Notes: generated by a model from the letters alone, not told the origin. A stretch of 64,000 nucleotides of DNA from Cricetomys ansorgei (GCA_026225945.1 JAMJFZ010000597.1:5908001-5972000); one strand, 5' to 3'. Counted from the stretch's first letter, positions 44,317-56,211 are shown. Program-made: numbers and translations.

Positions 44317-45604
44317 GTACCCTTTACCAATATGCATGTCCACTCATCAACATTCCTGTTGCTAAAACAGACAGCCTGCCAGGATTCTGCATGATCAGTA
44401 GCCTAGTGCCCAGCTGCTCGACCACAGTTTCTCCAGCTCAGTTCAAGCCCTTGTTCCCTTGAGTCTGGAGTTCAGTCGGATTCTACCGTGTGGCTAGAGA
44501 ACAGAGATCTCAATATGTGTGCATGTGTTGTAGAGCACCCCCCTGCCGCCAAGAGCATAACAGCTTAACAGCCATCATCTTCATCTAAGCAGCTGTGAGT
44601 ACTAGCAACGCCCCTTCCACCAAGATCGGGCATGTTTGTCAATGTTCCCTTGTAGAAGGAGGAATAGGGAGAGTCACTGGATTTTCATCTCAGTTCTGGC
44701 TACTCCCTCCTGCACCCCCATAAGTAATTCTGCCCTAATTGCATATGGTCTCTGAAGGTGCTAGAGTAGCAGACTGTGGGAGGGTAGCTTAAGGTAGCCC
44801 TGTTTATACAGTTAGGCGAATCCATGCTAGGGTTGGACTTTGCGGTGGGGTGGCTGTTTTGTGGTTATCCATGCTCATGTAGGTAACCCTTCCCCCAGGC
44901 TCTGTAACTTAGTCTGACAAACTCATTTAACAAACCAAGTCTGACTTCAGTGCAGTTGTAGTTTGTTGGTGGTGCTCTGTTAGGAGGGGCAGGGAAAGAG
45001 CTGTGGAAACAGTATGTAACTCTTCTGGGTGGTGTGCTACCAAAGGACTCTGTAAGCATGGGAAAGAGATAGGCAAACACAAGAACCCAAGCCAGAACTT
45101 AGGACGAAGACCCACAATAAAAATATATCTCTTAAACACTGACAGCATGAGTCTATAAAACTGCCCTGTGTGACTCCAACATCAAGCCAAGAGAGTCTGG
45201 AGCTTACTCTATTGCTTTTGGCTAGATAGGATGAGTGGCTCATAGGAGTCCTGGTTGTGCCTTCCTCACCTGTTTTTACATCTGGGCTCTTCCTTTCATA
45301 TAAGCAATTAAGATGCCAGACCCATGGATGCCTTGCTAGAATAAGGACTTCGTGGACTTCCAACTTCATTCTTGAATGTGGAGAGGAAAGGGTAGAAGTC
45401 CACAGTTTATGCAGAAGTTGAACTCGAGAAGTCTGTTAGGACTAGAGCCCATTTAGGTCCACTGACTTTTTCATGAGCACAAGACATGAGTACTAACAGT
45501 ACAGGGAACCATACAGGGGATAGAGGAATCACATCCCAGCAGCAGAGATAAAGGGCCATATTAAGGTTGGTTCCTTGCAGATCCTGACTTGTGCCAGGCC
45601 TCGT

Positions 45605-45606
<2 letters not shown>

Positions 45607-45657
<51 letters not shown>
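45607..45657. repeat. (TG)25 microsatellite upstream of the Parva promoter
   Basis: Perfect TG array, ending about 315 bp before the Parva ATG. Confidence 0.95.
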
Positions 45658-45658
<1 letters not shown>

Positions 45659-45972
45659 GCAAGGCAGTGAAGTGTAGGCTCCAGATAAGGCCGCACATCC
45701 CCCTTGCATGCACAAGTCCCTGCGTGCATAGCCCCCAGCAAGCAGCAGGCCCGGCATCCTCGCAGCCCAGGCAGCCCGCGGCGCAGGGCCCCAGGCACAG
45801 CAGCTCCTCTCAGGGCGGAGGGCGGCGCGAGGGAGGGAGCGAGGGACGGGAAAGGCGAGCGAGCTGCCTCAAATGCCTGGAATAATTCCGCTTCCGTTTG
45901 GAAAGCTGCAGCCTCAGTCCCGCCGCCGCCGCCCGCCGCGGCCGCCCAGCTCTAGCTTCGAGTGCCGCCGCC

Positions 45973-46108
45973 ATGGCCACCTCCCCGCAGAAGTCGCCCT
46001 CGGTCCCCAAATCTCCCACCCCCAAATCACCTCCGTCCCGCAAGAAGGATGACTCGTTCTTGGGGAAACTCGGAGGGACGCTGGCCCGGAGGAAGAAAGC
46101 CAAGGAAG
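45973..46108 (+). CDS. Parva: Parva exon 1 (alpha-parvin N-terminus)
   Basis: Alpha-parvin (actopaxin, CH-ILKBP) is a focal-adhesion adaptor that binds integrin-linked kinase, paxillin and F-actin through two calponin-homology domains and works in the ILK-PINCH-parvin complex. This exon encodes 45 residues starting MATSPQKSPSVPKSP and ending GGTLARRKKAKE, plus one base, before donor GAAG|GTAGGA. I recognise it as the alpha-parvin N-terminus. It is the disordered, phosphorylated tail with repeated SP/TP sites (QKSPS, PKSPTPKSPPS), before the CH domains. The start has a near-perfect Kozak context. No exon encoding the following VSELQEE segment was found in the remaining 18 kb, as expected from the long first intron of PARVA in other mammals. 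Confidence 0.96.
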
Positions 46109-46137
46109 GTAGGAGCAGCCGAGGCCGCGGGCGCTGC

Positions 46138-46165
46138 GGGGGCTCGGGAACCCGGGGTGGGGGGG
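46138..46165 (+). promoter_or_regulatory. Potential G-quadruplex 30 nt after Parva exon 1 donor
   Basis: Four G-runs of 5, 3, 4 and 7 bases (46138-46142, 46146-46148, 46154-46157, 46159-46165) are separated by loops of 3, 5 and 1 bases on the non-template strand. This satisfies the usual G3+N1-7 rule. Confidence 0.6.
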
Positions 46166-46660
46166 ACCCCCTGGCAGTGCCGGGGCGCGCCTTGCACTGT
46201 CCCGCGTCGCCTCCCGGCACCCGGACCGGACCGGTGTCCTCGCTGGGCCGCAGGCAGAGGCCAGGCTTCGGGCAGCTGTGGTCGGGGAGCCCGGGCCCAG
46301 CGGGTCCCCAGCGCCCTCCGCTAGGCCGCTGTCCCCGCCCTCTGCGCGCCCGAGGGCTGGCATTTGGCAAGTTTCTGCTGGAAAGTTTGCTCGGGCGCCG
46401 TCACTGCCCGCTCTCTGCCTTCATTGGTCTCCGCAGCGCCGTCGTTTCCTGGGCGCCTGGGGTCCTTCGCTGCAGCGGCGCTGGCTTTCTTGGATCTGCT
46501 GGGCTTGTAGTCCCCTGGGCTTGTGTGGACAGGGATGATTTGTATCAAATGTCTGTTGACTGAAGGAGGGCAGAACGCGCCGAAGCGGAGGGAAGGATAA
46601 AGTCACTACACCTAAGCGCCGTGACCTTGCTGTGAACCTGGACATTCCATTCGAGCCTTT

Positions 46661-46696
46661 ATTTATTTATTTACTTGTTTGTTTGTTTGTTTAAAA
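46661..46696. repeat. (TTTA)n(TTTG)n microsatellite
   Basis: About four TTTA units followed by four TTTG units at the edge of the CpG island. Confidence 0.85.
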
Positions 46697-46902
46697 ATCA
46701 CTTTCTTTTTCCCACCATGGTGAATGGGAGCAATCTCATTTTTTGTTTCCAGGATAGTTTCTGTGTAAAATACTTTATCCTGTAGGTAGAGTTTGCAACT
46801 CGCTTTTGAGTGTATGAAATAAAGTGATGACTCTCAAAACTCAATGTGGTGATAGGTGTGTGGATGTGAGTTTGAGCTGTAAGGTTAAAAATGTTTTCTT
46901 TT

Positions 46903-47210
46903 GGGACAGTGCTGGGATTGAACCTAGAGGGCCTTGGGTCTGTTTGGAGGGCCACCACTGAGCTGCATCCCTAACCCTCTTGTTGCTTTTCTTTTGAGAC
47001 ACTGAATTGCCCAGGCTGACCTTAAGCCTACTCTGTAGCCCAAGCAGGACTTTATGGTCCTCCTGCCTCAGCTTCCAAAGTAGTTGGGATCAGGGTCCTG
47101 CCCTCCCTGACCTGGTTTGCTATAGATTGTTCTTCTCTGTGGTGCTGGAGGTTGATGCTAGGGCCTCAGAAATTTTAGGCAAGTACTCTACCCCCGATCA
47201 TTTCAGGAGA
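46903..47210 (-). repeat. B4-type (ID-B1) SINE and a further ID-like fragment
   Basis: Reverse ID half (GGGATTGAACCTAGAGGGCC), B1 half (TTTGAGACACTGAATTGCCC), then another ID-like part to about 47210 (GCTGGAGGTTGATGCTAGGG). Confidence 0.65.
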
Positions 47211-47531
47211 CTGCTTAGTGGGTCTAAGGTACTGAGCTGGGAAATGTCTCATGTTCTTAGCCTCCTAAAATATGAAAGCAACTTTGGTGTTTAATTAGCA
47301 AACTCAGTGTCAGAGCTCAGTGCCTGTTGTCTAGGTTGTAGCACGAGTCTGCAGAACACCCCTCACCCCAAGTTAATGTTATAGATAGTTCTCCCTCATC
47401 TGTAGGGGAATTGCTCCAAGATGCCCAGTGGATGGCCGATATTATGAGCTGGGTCTGATATGTAGTATGCTTTTCCCTGTACATTTCTATGGTGAAGTTT
47501 AACCTGTACATTAGGCACAGTAGGAGGTTAA

Positions 47532-47685
47532 CATGGCTGAGTTGAGATGGCTCAGTGGATAAAGGCACTTGCCATGCCAGACTGGTGATTTGGATCCTAC
47601 ATAAAGGTGAAGGAGAAAACTGAGTTGTCCTCTGACCTGTGCCAGAACGCCCACATCCGTGCATGATTCACACACACACGCTAAT
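47532..47685 (+). repeat. B3/B2-type SINE, diverged
   Basis: GTTGAGATGGCTCAGTGGAT head, GTTGTCCTCTGACCTGTGCC. Confidence 0.7.
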
Positions 47686-48950
47686 GATAATAATAACAAC
47701 AGATAGCACTTAGTATTGCAGACATTGCAGTGTTGGGACAATCAGGCCGATACCTGAGCCAATAACAAAGATGGCTACTAAGTTATCTATGCCTGATTGC
47801 ATGTACAGTGTAGGAAGGATTCCTATCCCAGGCAGGACAGTGTAGAATGACACAAATTTCATCATGCTAATCAACATGTGCAACATAAAACGTAAAAAAC
47901 TTAGGAGTTATTTCTGGAATTTTTCCATTTAATACTTTGCAATCACAGTTGACCACAGGTCTCTGATACCACAGAAGTGGAAATTGTGAGAGGATGTTTT
48001 GGCAATCCATTGATTATTGTAAAGTGAGTGACTGATCATGAGATCCTAGATTGGGAAGCCCTTTCTCTAGATTGCGTGCCTGGCGCAGGCTCATCCACCT
48101 AATGATTGGCAGCTCAGAATTACTGAGGCTCATAACTGTCCAGCAATGTTCATCCCACTGTTACCAACTAAAGCCTAAAGATGATCAGTTTGTCCCCACT
48201 ACTGTCTTGAAGTCTGATGTGGTGTTGACCCTTTTGGAATAGATTGTACTACTTTCTGGAGTCTCCTCTTGAGCAAACCCAGCATCCGCTGTCCCTGCGG
48301 CTGGTCCTCAGGGACATGATCTTAAGGTTCTCTGGCATCCTGTCTTTTCCGTTCATCAGAGTCTTTGAGGAAACAGACGGTCAACTTGGATAGAATTTTG
48401 AAAGTGATTAATGAAGGAGTTTGGAGAGTAAGTAAAGTCCTGAGGGAGTGATATTCTGAAGGAATGTGTATTGTTTGACATGAGCCAGCCATGTCAAGGA
48501 CCAAGGCCTTAGACTCATGGGAAGTTGGCAAAGCTTTTCCCCTAGACTAGGCTCGGAGCAATGGCAAAGCCTTCCTCTGGTCTGAGTGCACATACTGACA
48601 GTGTGCACAAGCATGAATGTTAACATCCGCAGCTTCCTCCTCCTGGTGCTTACGCCTGAGGCTACTCACCCACAGACCCCTCCTACCACGCTAACCTCCC
48701 CCCTTGTGCTGTTTATGATAAACATGCTGGAGTTCTGAGTTGCTGCATAGTTGGTGCCATGCCACCAGAGCGTGCACGGCCCACCTGACCCCAGCTTTTC
48801 TGTACCCGTGACTGTGTGTCTGTTCTTTCTTCATTCCCTCAACCCCTCAGTCAGGTCTCTGTAACCCAAGCAGCATGTGCTGCTGCAGTGAGGGAGTTAT
48901 TTACAGAGCCATGAGAAGACTCTGAGAGATGAGAAAGGATGCTACAACAG

Positions 48951-49156
48951 CAGGCGTGTCCAATCTTTTCACGTTGCAACATAATGTCATCTACAGAGTT
49001 GACGGTCAAAAGCCTAACACTTGAGTTACCCCCTCCCCCACCCAAATTTCATAGAGGCCTTCATATTGTTTTAACTCGGCTATGATTTTATGTCAGGCTG
49101 AACTGATCCTTAGTTATCCTTGGCCATGGGTAGCCTGAGGGCCACAGGTTGGAGGG
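48951..49156 (+). mobile_element. hAT-type DNA transposon remnant
   Basis: Left end CAGGCGTGTCCAATCTTTT and right GGGCCACAGGTTGGA, a known mammalian hAT-type end pair. The body is degenerate. Confidence 0.45.
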
Positions 49157-49249
49157 TTGGTGATAGGAGGGAACTGTTTGTTCCTCTCCTATGCCTAAAG
49201 GGCAAGAAAGGTAACTGAAACCCATTTGGCACTGGAGCCTGGTTTATTT

Positions 49250-49470
49250 TTTAATTTTTTTAACATTAATTTTATGCGTATGAATGTTTTGCCCAAATAT
49301 AGGTCTGCACCACATGTGTCCTTGCTGTCCACAGAGGCCAGGAGAGGGCATCATATTCCCTGGAACTGGAGTTACTGACAGTTATAAGCTACCCCAGGGG
49401 TGCTGAGAATCAAACTTTGGTTCTTCTTAAGAGTATCTGGGGCTCTTAACCATGGAGCCAACTCTACGGC
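49250..49470 (-). repeat. B3 SINE
   Basis: GAGGCCAGGAGAGGGCATCA, GGAACTGGAGTTACTGACAG, CTTAACCATGGAGCCAACTC. Confidence 0.8.
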
Positions 49471-49473
49471 TCT

Positions 49474-49562
49474 TGATTTTGTTGTTTTTTGCAGTGCTGT
49501 GGTTCAAACTTAGGGCCTTGTACATGCTAAGCAAGACCTGTCCCACTGAGTACGTCCTCAGT
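49474..49562 (-). repeat. ID SINE
   Basis: GTTCAAACTTAGGGCCTTGT and CATGCTAAGCAAGACCTGTC, reverse oriented. Confidence 0.65.
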
Positions 49563-49576
49563 GGACTCACTTGCGC

Positions 49577-49620
49577 GTGTGTGTGCGCGCTGTCTCTCTC
49601 TTTCTCTCTCTCTCTCTGCA
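49577..49620. repeat. (TG/CT)n low-complexity tract
   Basis: Short TGTGCGCGC then TCTCTC-type arrays. Confidence 0.7.
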
Positions 49621-49837
49621 CATGTATGTGTGCAGGAAGACATGTTTGTGTGTAGAGGACAGAGGTCAATGTTGGGTGTCTCCCTCAATTGCTCTCCACC
49701 TTTATTTTGTATTAGTGTGTATGTGTGTGTGTGTTCACATGATGTGTGTGTTGGGAACACTCATGTGCCTATGTAAAGGTCACCAGGCTTGCTTAACAAT
49801 CTCCTTTACTAGCCAAGACATTTTGATAGCCTTCCAC

Positions 49838-50053
49838 CATATGTTTTTTGAGACAGAGTAATGAACCTGGCATTCACTGATTAGGGCAGACTAGCTGACG
49901 GCAAGCCCAGGCATCCTCTGCCTCTATCTCCCTCAAGCTGGGATCGCAGGCATATATTGTAGTGCCTCGCTTTTTAAGTAGATGGTGGGGGTCAAACTCA
50001 CATCCTCAAGCTTGTGCGGTTAACACTTTACTAAGTCGCCTCCCCAGCCCTCC
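49838..50053 (-). repeat. RSINE1-like SINE
   Basis: TTTTTTGAGACAGAGTAATG, GCAGACTAGCTGACGGCAAG, CTAAGTCGCCTCCCCAGCCC. Confidence 0.65.
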
Positions 50054-50077
50054 TAGCCTCGGTTTACTTATTTTTAT

Positions 50078-50175
50078 TTTGAGTCGAATCTCACTTCAGG
50101 CTGGCCTTGAGTTTTTAATTCTCCTGCCTCAGACTCTTGAGTAAGCAGAATTACAGGCGTATGTCCCTGGCCTAG
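50078..50175 (-). repeat. B1 SINE
   Basis: TCAGGCTGGCCTTGAGTTTT, AGCAGAATTACAGGCGTATG. Confidence 0.7.
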
Positions 50176-51197
50176 CTTGCAAGGGCTATGGCACAGGAAC
50201 TGTAGTCATTAGGGACACAGCCACTGCTAAGAATGTGCAGACAGAGGGGGAAGGAGTGGAGCAAGGAGGACTCATGTTCTTTACTGTATGTGATCTAATG
50301 GGACACCACCAGGGCGAGGAGGCCGTAGCAGGCAAAATGCAGGGGACGACTCTTACATATTCTTCAGCGAACGTTGGATACCAGAGGAGAGGAAGATGGG
50401 GTGAGCCTAGTGGACCCCATCAGAGTTGTCTCCCTTTTTCTAGCGGAGTTCCATTAACATAGCCACTGGAGCCTCCTCCTTCTGCCACCCGTTCCACACT
50501 GTCCTCACTGGGCTTGTTTGCGGTTCCTGAGCCCTGCCCCTCCTTACTTTGGGTTTACTCAGTTGAGGTTTTCAAAGCCAAGTGCAAGATCTTCCTTGTA
50601 TTCCTATAAACTATACAGTCCCTGTTCTATAGTTCAGTGCATCAGTGAATCTAAGGGCTGTAAATGGGCAAACAGGAGCACACAGGGCTTCTGACCAGGG
50701 TGGCCACCACCCACTCCAGCTTCCTGCTACCCAGCAGAGGTTCTGAAAGACAGTCAAAGAAGGCTTGAGGCTGGTGTGAGATCGCTGTTGTTGGTGAGTG
50801 TGTGCCCAGGACCCACAGGTTCTCACTGTAGTAACGTTGGGTTGGGCTTGCTCTGCGTCAAGTGTGAGTTCACAGCTCTGTGCTATGCAGGATCTGCCTT
50901 CTATTTCCCTCTCAACCTCTGCGACTCCTCAGAATCTTGTGCACTGATGGGCTGACAGACTGTCCTAGGGCTTCAGCATATTCTTCTCACGGGACCAAGA
51001 AGCACCCTTCACCATTGATACCTGCTCTGTTCCGCTGTGGGACACAAAGGTTGGAAAGACTCAATGTGTATTGGAATATTAAGATCAATAATTTCTATAA
51101 AAATGTCTTTCTAAAAATACTCACTACATACCTCATAGAATAAGTCACATTTAGAATATATCAAGTAAGTTTGTGTTTGTGTTTTATTGTTTTGTTT

Positions 51198-51405
51198 TGG
51201 CAGGACTGGAGATCAAACCTAAAGTCTCCTGCATTCAAGGCAAGCATTCTATCACCAAGCTATAACCCTAGTCTTATGTGTTTGTTTGAAACAGGGTCTT
51301 GTGTAGCTCAGGCTGGCCTTGAACTCCCTCTATAGCTGAGGATGACCTTGAACTCATGATTCCTGCCAAGTTCTGGGATTATAGGTGTGTGCTACCATGC
51401 TCAGC
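51198..51405 (-). repeat. B4-type (ID-B1) SINE
   Basis: Reverse ID half (GGCAGGACTGGAGATCAAAC) then B1 half (GCTCAGGCTGGCCTTGAACT, GGTGTGTGCTACCATGCTCA). Confidence 0.8.
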
Positions 51406-51447
51406 CACTCTTGTGTTTTTTCCATAAGAAAGCAGTAAAACAAGCAA

Positions 51448-51672
51448 GGGTCTGGATAGATGGTTCAATGGTTAAGAGCACTGGCTACTCTTTCAGAGGA
51501 CCCTGGTTTGATTTCAAACACCCATATAATGGCTCACAACTATATGTAACTCTAGTCCCAAGAGATCCAATGCCCTGTTCTGGCTTCTGCAAACACCAGA
51601 CATGCATGTAGTGCACAGACATACATGCAGGCAAACAAAAACTACCAATTAACATTAAAAAAAAAAAAACCA
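51448..51672 (+). repeat. B3 SINE, full length
   Basis: GGTTAAGAGCACTGGCTACT, CATGCATGTAGTGCACAGAC, A-rich tail at about 51659-51671. Confidence 0.9.
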
Positions 51673-51856
51673 AACAAAAGCCACTGTCTGATGAACAGGA
51701 AAGAATGGGAGTTTAAAACGTTGTCTTCCATAGCTTTCAGTTTTATGTTTGAAATCTGTCCTATCCTGTGATATAGGACAAGTTCCTTCAAATATCTAAG
51801 TCTCTGTTTCATCATCCTTACCATGAGACTAAAATTTATTTTTACTTATTTAGTTT

Positions 51857-51932
51857 ATGCAGTGCTGTGCTCAACCCCAGGGCCTTGTGCATATGAGGCA
51901 AGTGCTCTACTCTTGAGCCCTATTTCTAATCT
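51857..51932 (-). repeat. ID SINE
   Basis: GTGCTCAACCCCAGGGCCTT and GAGGCAAGTGCTCTACTCTT. Confidence 0.7.
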
Positions 51933-53399
51933 CCTAGATTCCCCCTTCCTCCTGGAAGTTGTAACGTTTACACAAGAGGCTATGTCGTATGCATTGCAAG
52001 GCATAAATAAAGATAGCTATTGAAATTGGCAACTTACTTTTAAAGAGCCTTTGAAACCTGAAGTAGTCTTTATTGTGGGCTGTAGAACCTTCTATAGCTT
52101 CTGTAAGACGCCAAGTAGCTAGTGACCATATGAAGTCCATATGGCACTAATTTGGACCTTGCAGGAAAGGCTAAGTGCCCTTTACAAGTCTGATCCTGTT
52201 CCCAAGATGTTATATGTCAGCTTTCCACCTGGGCCTGTTCTCAAGAGTTGTAACTCAGCTGGCTTCTGTTTTCCTACGGGGATCTGATGGATTTCCAGTC
52301 CTGAGTCATTGTGAGACTTGGGCCTCTCCTCAGACAGGAAGGTTTGGGAAGGTTCACACAGAAGAGCATGGCTTCCCTCCTGTCTCCATAGCTGTCATTG
52401 ATAGTGTTAAGTGACTGTGGAATAACCCTTGAAGCCAGGAGATGAACCAGGAGGCACCGAACCATGAGGGTCTGACACAGAGTGACAGCAATGGGTGTTT
52501 GTGTTGAGGACTGAATTCTGGGCGTTGTCTGAAGTTACAGCTAGAGGGGGTTCTTGAAAGGCTGGATGGAAAGTGAGAGTCAAACCAAGGTGCCAAGGTT
52601 TGAGGTTTGGACAGCTGCAAGCATGGTGTTGACCTGAACAGGGATGGAGAATCCTGCAGACCCACCTGGCTCAGAAAGGAAGATCAGCCTCTGGTGTTTG
52701 GTCTTGTCTAGGTAATGGTTCCGGTTGTACCTCCATGTGGAGTTGTTGGTTTTTAGTTTGTTCTTTGAGTCATGGGGAGAGTCTGAAGATGCAGCCATGA
52801 GGTTGAATGAGATTGCCAAGTCTGGTTACAAAATAGAAGCGGTCTGAGGACTGAGATTATGGGCTCCCCACATTCAGAATCTGGGAGATGTGGAACCAGC
52901 AAGAAAGACTGGAGAGGCCAGGAGCAGTAAGAGGAAAACTGGGTGAATGAAGAATCCCAAGCCTAACCAGAGAGCCAATTTTGTTTGCTACTCAATTGAC
53001 TCCCCTGGCCAAGGCCTCCTTTTCTGATTGTGCTCCTGACTGGTCATTTACCATTGCTCAGCCTCTGAGTCCTTGAATCATTTCCCACACCCTGTTCTCT
53101 CTGCGTTTGGTCCTGGTATCTCTCCACTTTTCGGATCCCTTCTCTAGCTGTTTTCCTGCCCTCCTGGTCTCTAGCTGCCCCCACACGCCTTGTCTTACCC
53201 ATTGGTGATTCTCACATATGTCAAATCCTGAGCTCTCACCCATATGCCTAACACATCTTCCCACTGTCTTTTGGCTATTTCATGGAATCCCAACTTGACA
53301 GGCCGTAAGCAGAATTGTTAGTACTACGTGTCACCACTTTATGTCCACTCTTTCATTGTTTATCAGCCGCCTAAAGCTGCAGTGTGTCAGGCATTTTCT

Positions 53400-53560
53400 A
53401 CTTCAGAGGTCAGTGACCTTTTTCAAGGGTCAGACGGTAAATATTTAATGCTGAACCTGAAGTTTGCATACTTTTCACCTTTTTTTAACCATTTAAAAAG
53501 TACGAAATGCTTTCTCAGCACTAGGGCTGTGTAGAACAGAGAGCAGGCCATGTACAGGCA
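53400..53560 (+). mobile_element. Possible hAT-Charlie (MER5-like) remnant
   Basis: GTCAGTGACCTTTTTCAAGG and GTCAGACGGTAAATATTTAA resemble the GTCAGCAAAC...GGGCCAGA-type element. Weak. Confidence 0.3.
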
Positions 53561-53802
53561 GTAGTCAGCCCGGGTCCAGCAATCTCCCAAGTCCTGTGTA
53601 TTCCACTTTTGAACATCATGACTTTCACTGAGGCTGTGTAAGTCCTTTGCCTTCTTTTAGGCTAATTGTTTATTTTTAAAAATCTGTCTGTTTGTTGGTT
53701 TATTTGAAGTATTGCAGTGTATATACCCAACCAGTCTATCTCTGGGCCGTTTTTCTTCTTTCTTTATCCTTTGGCCAATGTGTTGTTCTGTTTTAGTTTG
53801 GT

Positions 53803-53925
53803 TTCAGCTTTTTGAAACAGCGTCTCACTGTATAACCCTGGCTGGCTTGGAACGTTAGGTGATCCTCCTGCCTCTGCGTACCAAGTGCTAGGATTGCAGG
53901 TATGGGCTACCATGCCACCAACCTT
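53803..53925 (-). repeat. B1 SINE
   Basis: TTTTTGAAACAGCGTCTCAC, CAAGTGCTAGGATTGCAGGT. Confidence 0.8.
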
Positions 53926-54767
53926 CCTCTCCACTCACAGTCGGTTGACCTTCCAGGTATGTTACTGACCTGCGTTTTTCCAGCCACTCTGAATGCACAG
54001 AGATCCTCCTGCTTTAGTAGGCACCAGTGTAGTCCCAGTCCATGACTATATGAGGAGCCAGAGGGAGACCTGAGTGGAGGCAGCAGCCAGCAGCCAGAAC
54101 TCTGTCATTTTGCTTACTGCTTTTGCTTACTACCATCTTGAGTTTTGTCTGTGGCTCTGATCCTCCATCCTGGACTCCCCCACTGCCTGCCTCCTCCATG
54201 CCTCGGGTAGCACCCATGGGCCGAGTTGAGGCCCTGGCCTGTTAGGTAGCTATGGTGCCCAGCAAGCCAGCTCCTGCATCTCTCTGTTGTGGTTTCCTCC
54301 TGGATTCTCCATTTCTGACTCTCCTTCCAGCTCATTCCTCCATGCTAAGGGCTTCCAAGGGTTGAACCAGTGTCCAAGTGGGAGCCCCACCCCCTTACCT
54401 TGCAGGCACAGACCTGCCCTGTGGAGGTGCTGTTCCATCAGACTCTGTTCCCCACTTGCCTCTTCCACGAAGCAGGCCAAACACATGGTCCCATTCTGCC
54501 ATGCAGATCTGTCACCACCACTATGTTTTTCCAACCATTCCAAATATTCATAGTTCTTCTCTCTGGACCAGGCGCCAATGTAACATCTTCCATTCCATGA
54601 ACACCTGAGAGGCTGTGGGTATCTTGAGTGGGGGTGGCAGGGCAGCTGCTGGAGCCCTCATGGACTCTGTTCCCTGCTGTGCTGTCCTCTTGAGTCTCCT
54701 ATTTGACATTTCTAAACAGGCCTTCTCTATTTAATAAACTCTATTTATTCATTAAGATCCAACCCAA

Positions 54768-54988
54768 GGGGCTGAGAACATAACTCTGTTGGTGGAGTGT
54801 TTGCTTGGCTGGCATGCGTGAAGCCCTGGGTTCGTTCTCCAGCATCATGTAGACCAGACATGGTGATGCAGGCCAGTAATCTCAGCATTTGGGACGTGGA
54901 AACAGGAAGATTAAAAATTCAAGGTCATCCTCAGCCACATAGCAGGTTCAAGACTGTGCTAGGCTATATTCACTTCTGGATGCCTGGA

Positions 54989-55037
<49 letters not shown>

Positions 55038-55038
55038 A
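54768..55038 (+). repeat. B4-type (ID-B1) SINE with (CA)n tail
   Basis: GTGGAGTGTTTGCTTGGCTG ID half, ATCTCAGCATTTGGGACGTG B1 half, then (CA)n at 54989-55038. Confidence 0.8.
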
Positions 55039-56208
55039 TCTCCAACGATGTCCCTTCTGCACACCACCTATAGCATTCCACAGATGGTGGAATGCTTCCT
55101 TCTGTGTGCATCAGAGCCTCTTGACCTGCCACTCTGTTGTGACAACAGGCACATTACATTCAGCCCCCTATGTCTGTGCGTGGAAACCACTGCAGGAGGG
55201 TTCTTTCTGTAGCCCTGCATAATATTTAACACACATCAGTACTGGGTTGTTTTTTTTTTTTTTTTCTGCATGTGGGGAATGAATTTTTCCATATTTACCT
55301 TGGTGAAAATTGCCCTCCATAACTGCTTGTATAATCACAGTCAAGTCACTTCTCCTTTCTGGTAGTGTTTTGCCCATTTCTAAAATTAGGGGATTAGGCT
55401 GAATAACCTCTGGGGGTCCTCACAACCCTTCAATGATTTCTAAACTCTGATTTCACCAGGCTTCTCTCAAATTCTGGTTTATTGTCTGCGTGGGGGTGGT
55501 CTAGGAATTACATCACCACAAAGACTCTTTCTTTCCTTTGCTAATGAAGGCACCTCTGTGTCAGGAGGAGGAGATGGAGACCTGGATAAGTGGGCTCCAG
55601 ACCAAGGACACCTCCATATTAGGGAGCATTCTTGTCTCCTGGAATATCTTTATTTGGTTAACAAGCACAGTTCATAATTACCAGCCGTTAGTATTGGAGA
55701 AGAGACAGAGCCCACCCGTGGACATTGGTAAGCCTCCACTCCCTGTTGTGTGTAAAAGGGCAGCCTTTGGGAAGAGCCACACGGCAAATTCAAAATTACT
55801 TTTGAAGTAAAAGTAGAATACTTTTAACAGCCAGGTATAAACTTGTGTGCAGTTTCCAGTATGTCGTGGAGCCTGAATCCTTTAGAAATCCAAATGAGGG
55901 CCAGAGTCCAGAAGATCAGAGTCCTGAATACAGACCTTCCTCAGCCTGGGCCTTGGGCCTCCACTGCCCTCTGTTTCCCCTGCAGATACCATGCAGGCAG
56001 GACTTGTGTATTCTGATCACATTTGTATCCCAGGAGTCTGTCATAGCACAAGGTACTTGCCACCCTCTCCATAAAGTGTGTCTTAATGGTATGGGGCTAT
56101 CAGTAGTCACCTTGTTCCCATCAAGGGAGTCCTCCGGTTACCCCAAATTCTCTTGTAATCTTGGGTGACTTTTCTGGTTCCTGAGTTTCATCTAGATCTC
56201 AACTTTTG

Positions 56209-56211
<3 letters not shown>

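Larger units (their letters stand above)
33721..45690. other. Micalcl-Parva intergenic interval (about 12 kb)
   Basis: Contains SINEs, an hAT-type element with target duplication, a URR1-like element, two related old repeats (about 41.4-42.3 kb), a long polypurine tract and several CA/GT arrays. Repeat-free stretches where I recognised no gene or repeat: 34165-34890, 35310-36140, 36760-37630, 37900-38260, 38780-39965, 40195-40915, 42350-42890, and 44320-45600. A block at about 36180-36700 may be regulatory. Confidence 0.75.
45690..46480 (+). promoter_or_regulatory. Parva: Parva CpG-island promoter and 5' leader
   Basis: The sequence changes abruptly from AT/GT-rich DNA to GC-rich, CpG-dense DNA spanning exon 1 and the start of intron 1. 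No TATA box is evident near the likely start region (about 45.75-45.95 kb). Visible elements are a palindromic GGAATAATTCC at 45879-45889, followed by two ETS-like TTCCG cores at 45886-45896, and a CCG/GCC-rich leader at about 45917-45972. The initiation codon sits in GCCGCCGCCATGG, a near-ideal Kozak context. The transcription start cannot be set exactly. Confidence 0.8.

Noticed and set aside
45810..46370. 186-codon minus-strand frame over the Parva CpG island
   Set aside because: GC-rich DNA lacks stop codons by chance. The protein is Pro/Arg/Ala low complexity.
45898..46563. Plus-strand frame reading through the Parva donor to 46563
   Set aside because: The frame contains the true exon 1, but the alpha-parvin sequence breaks exactly at a GT donor. 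The rest is intron.
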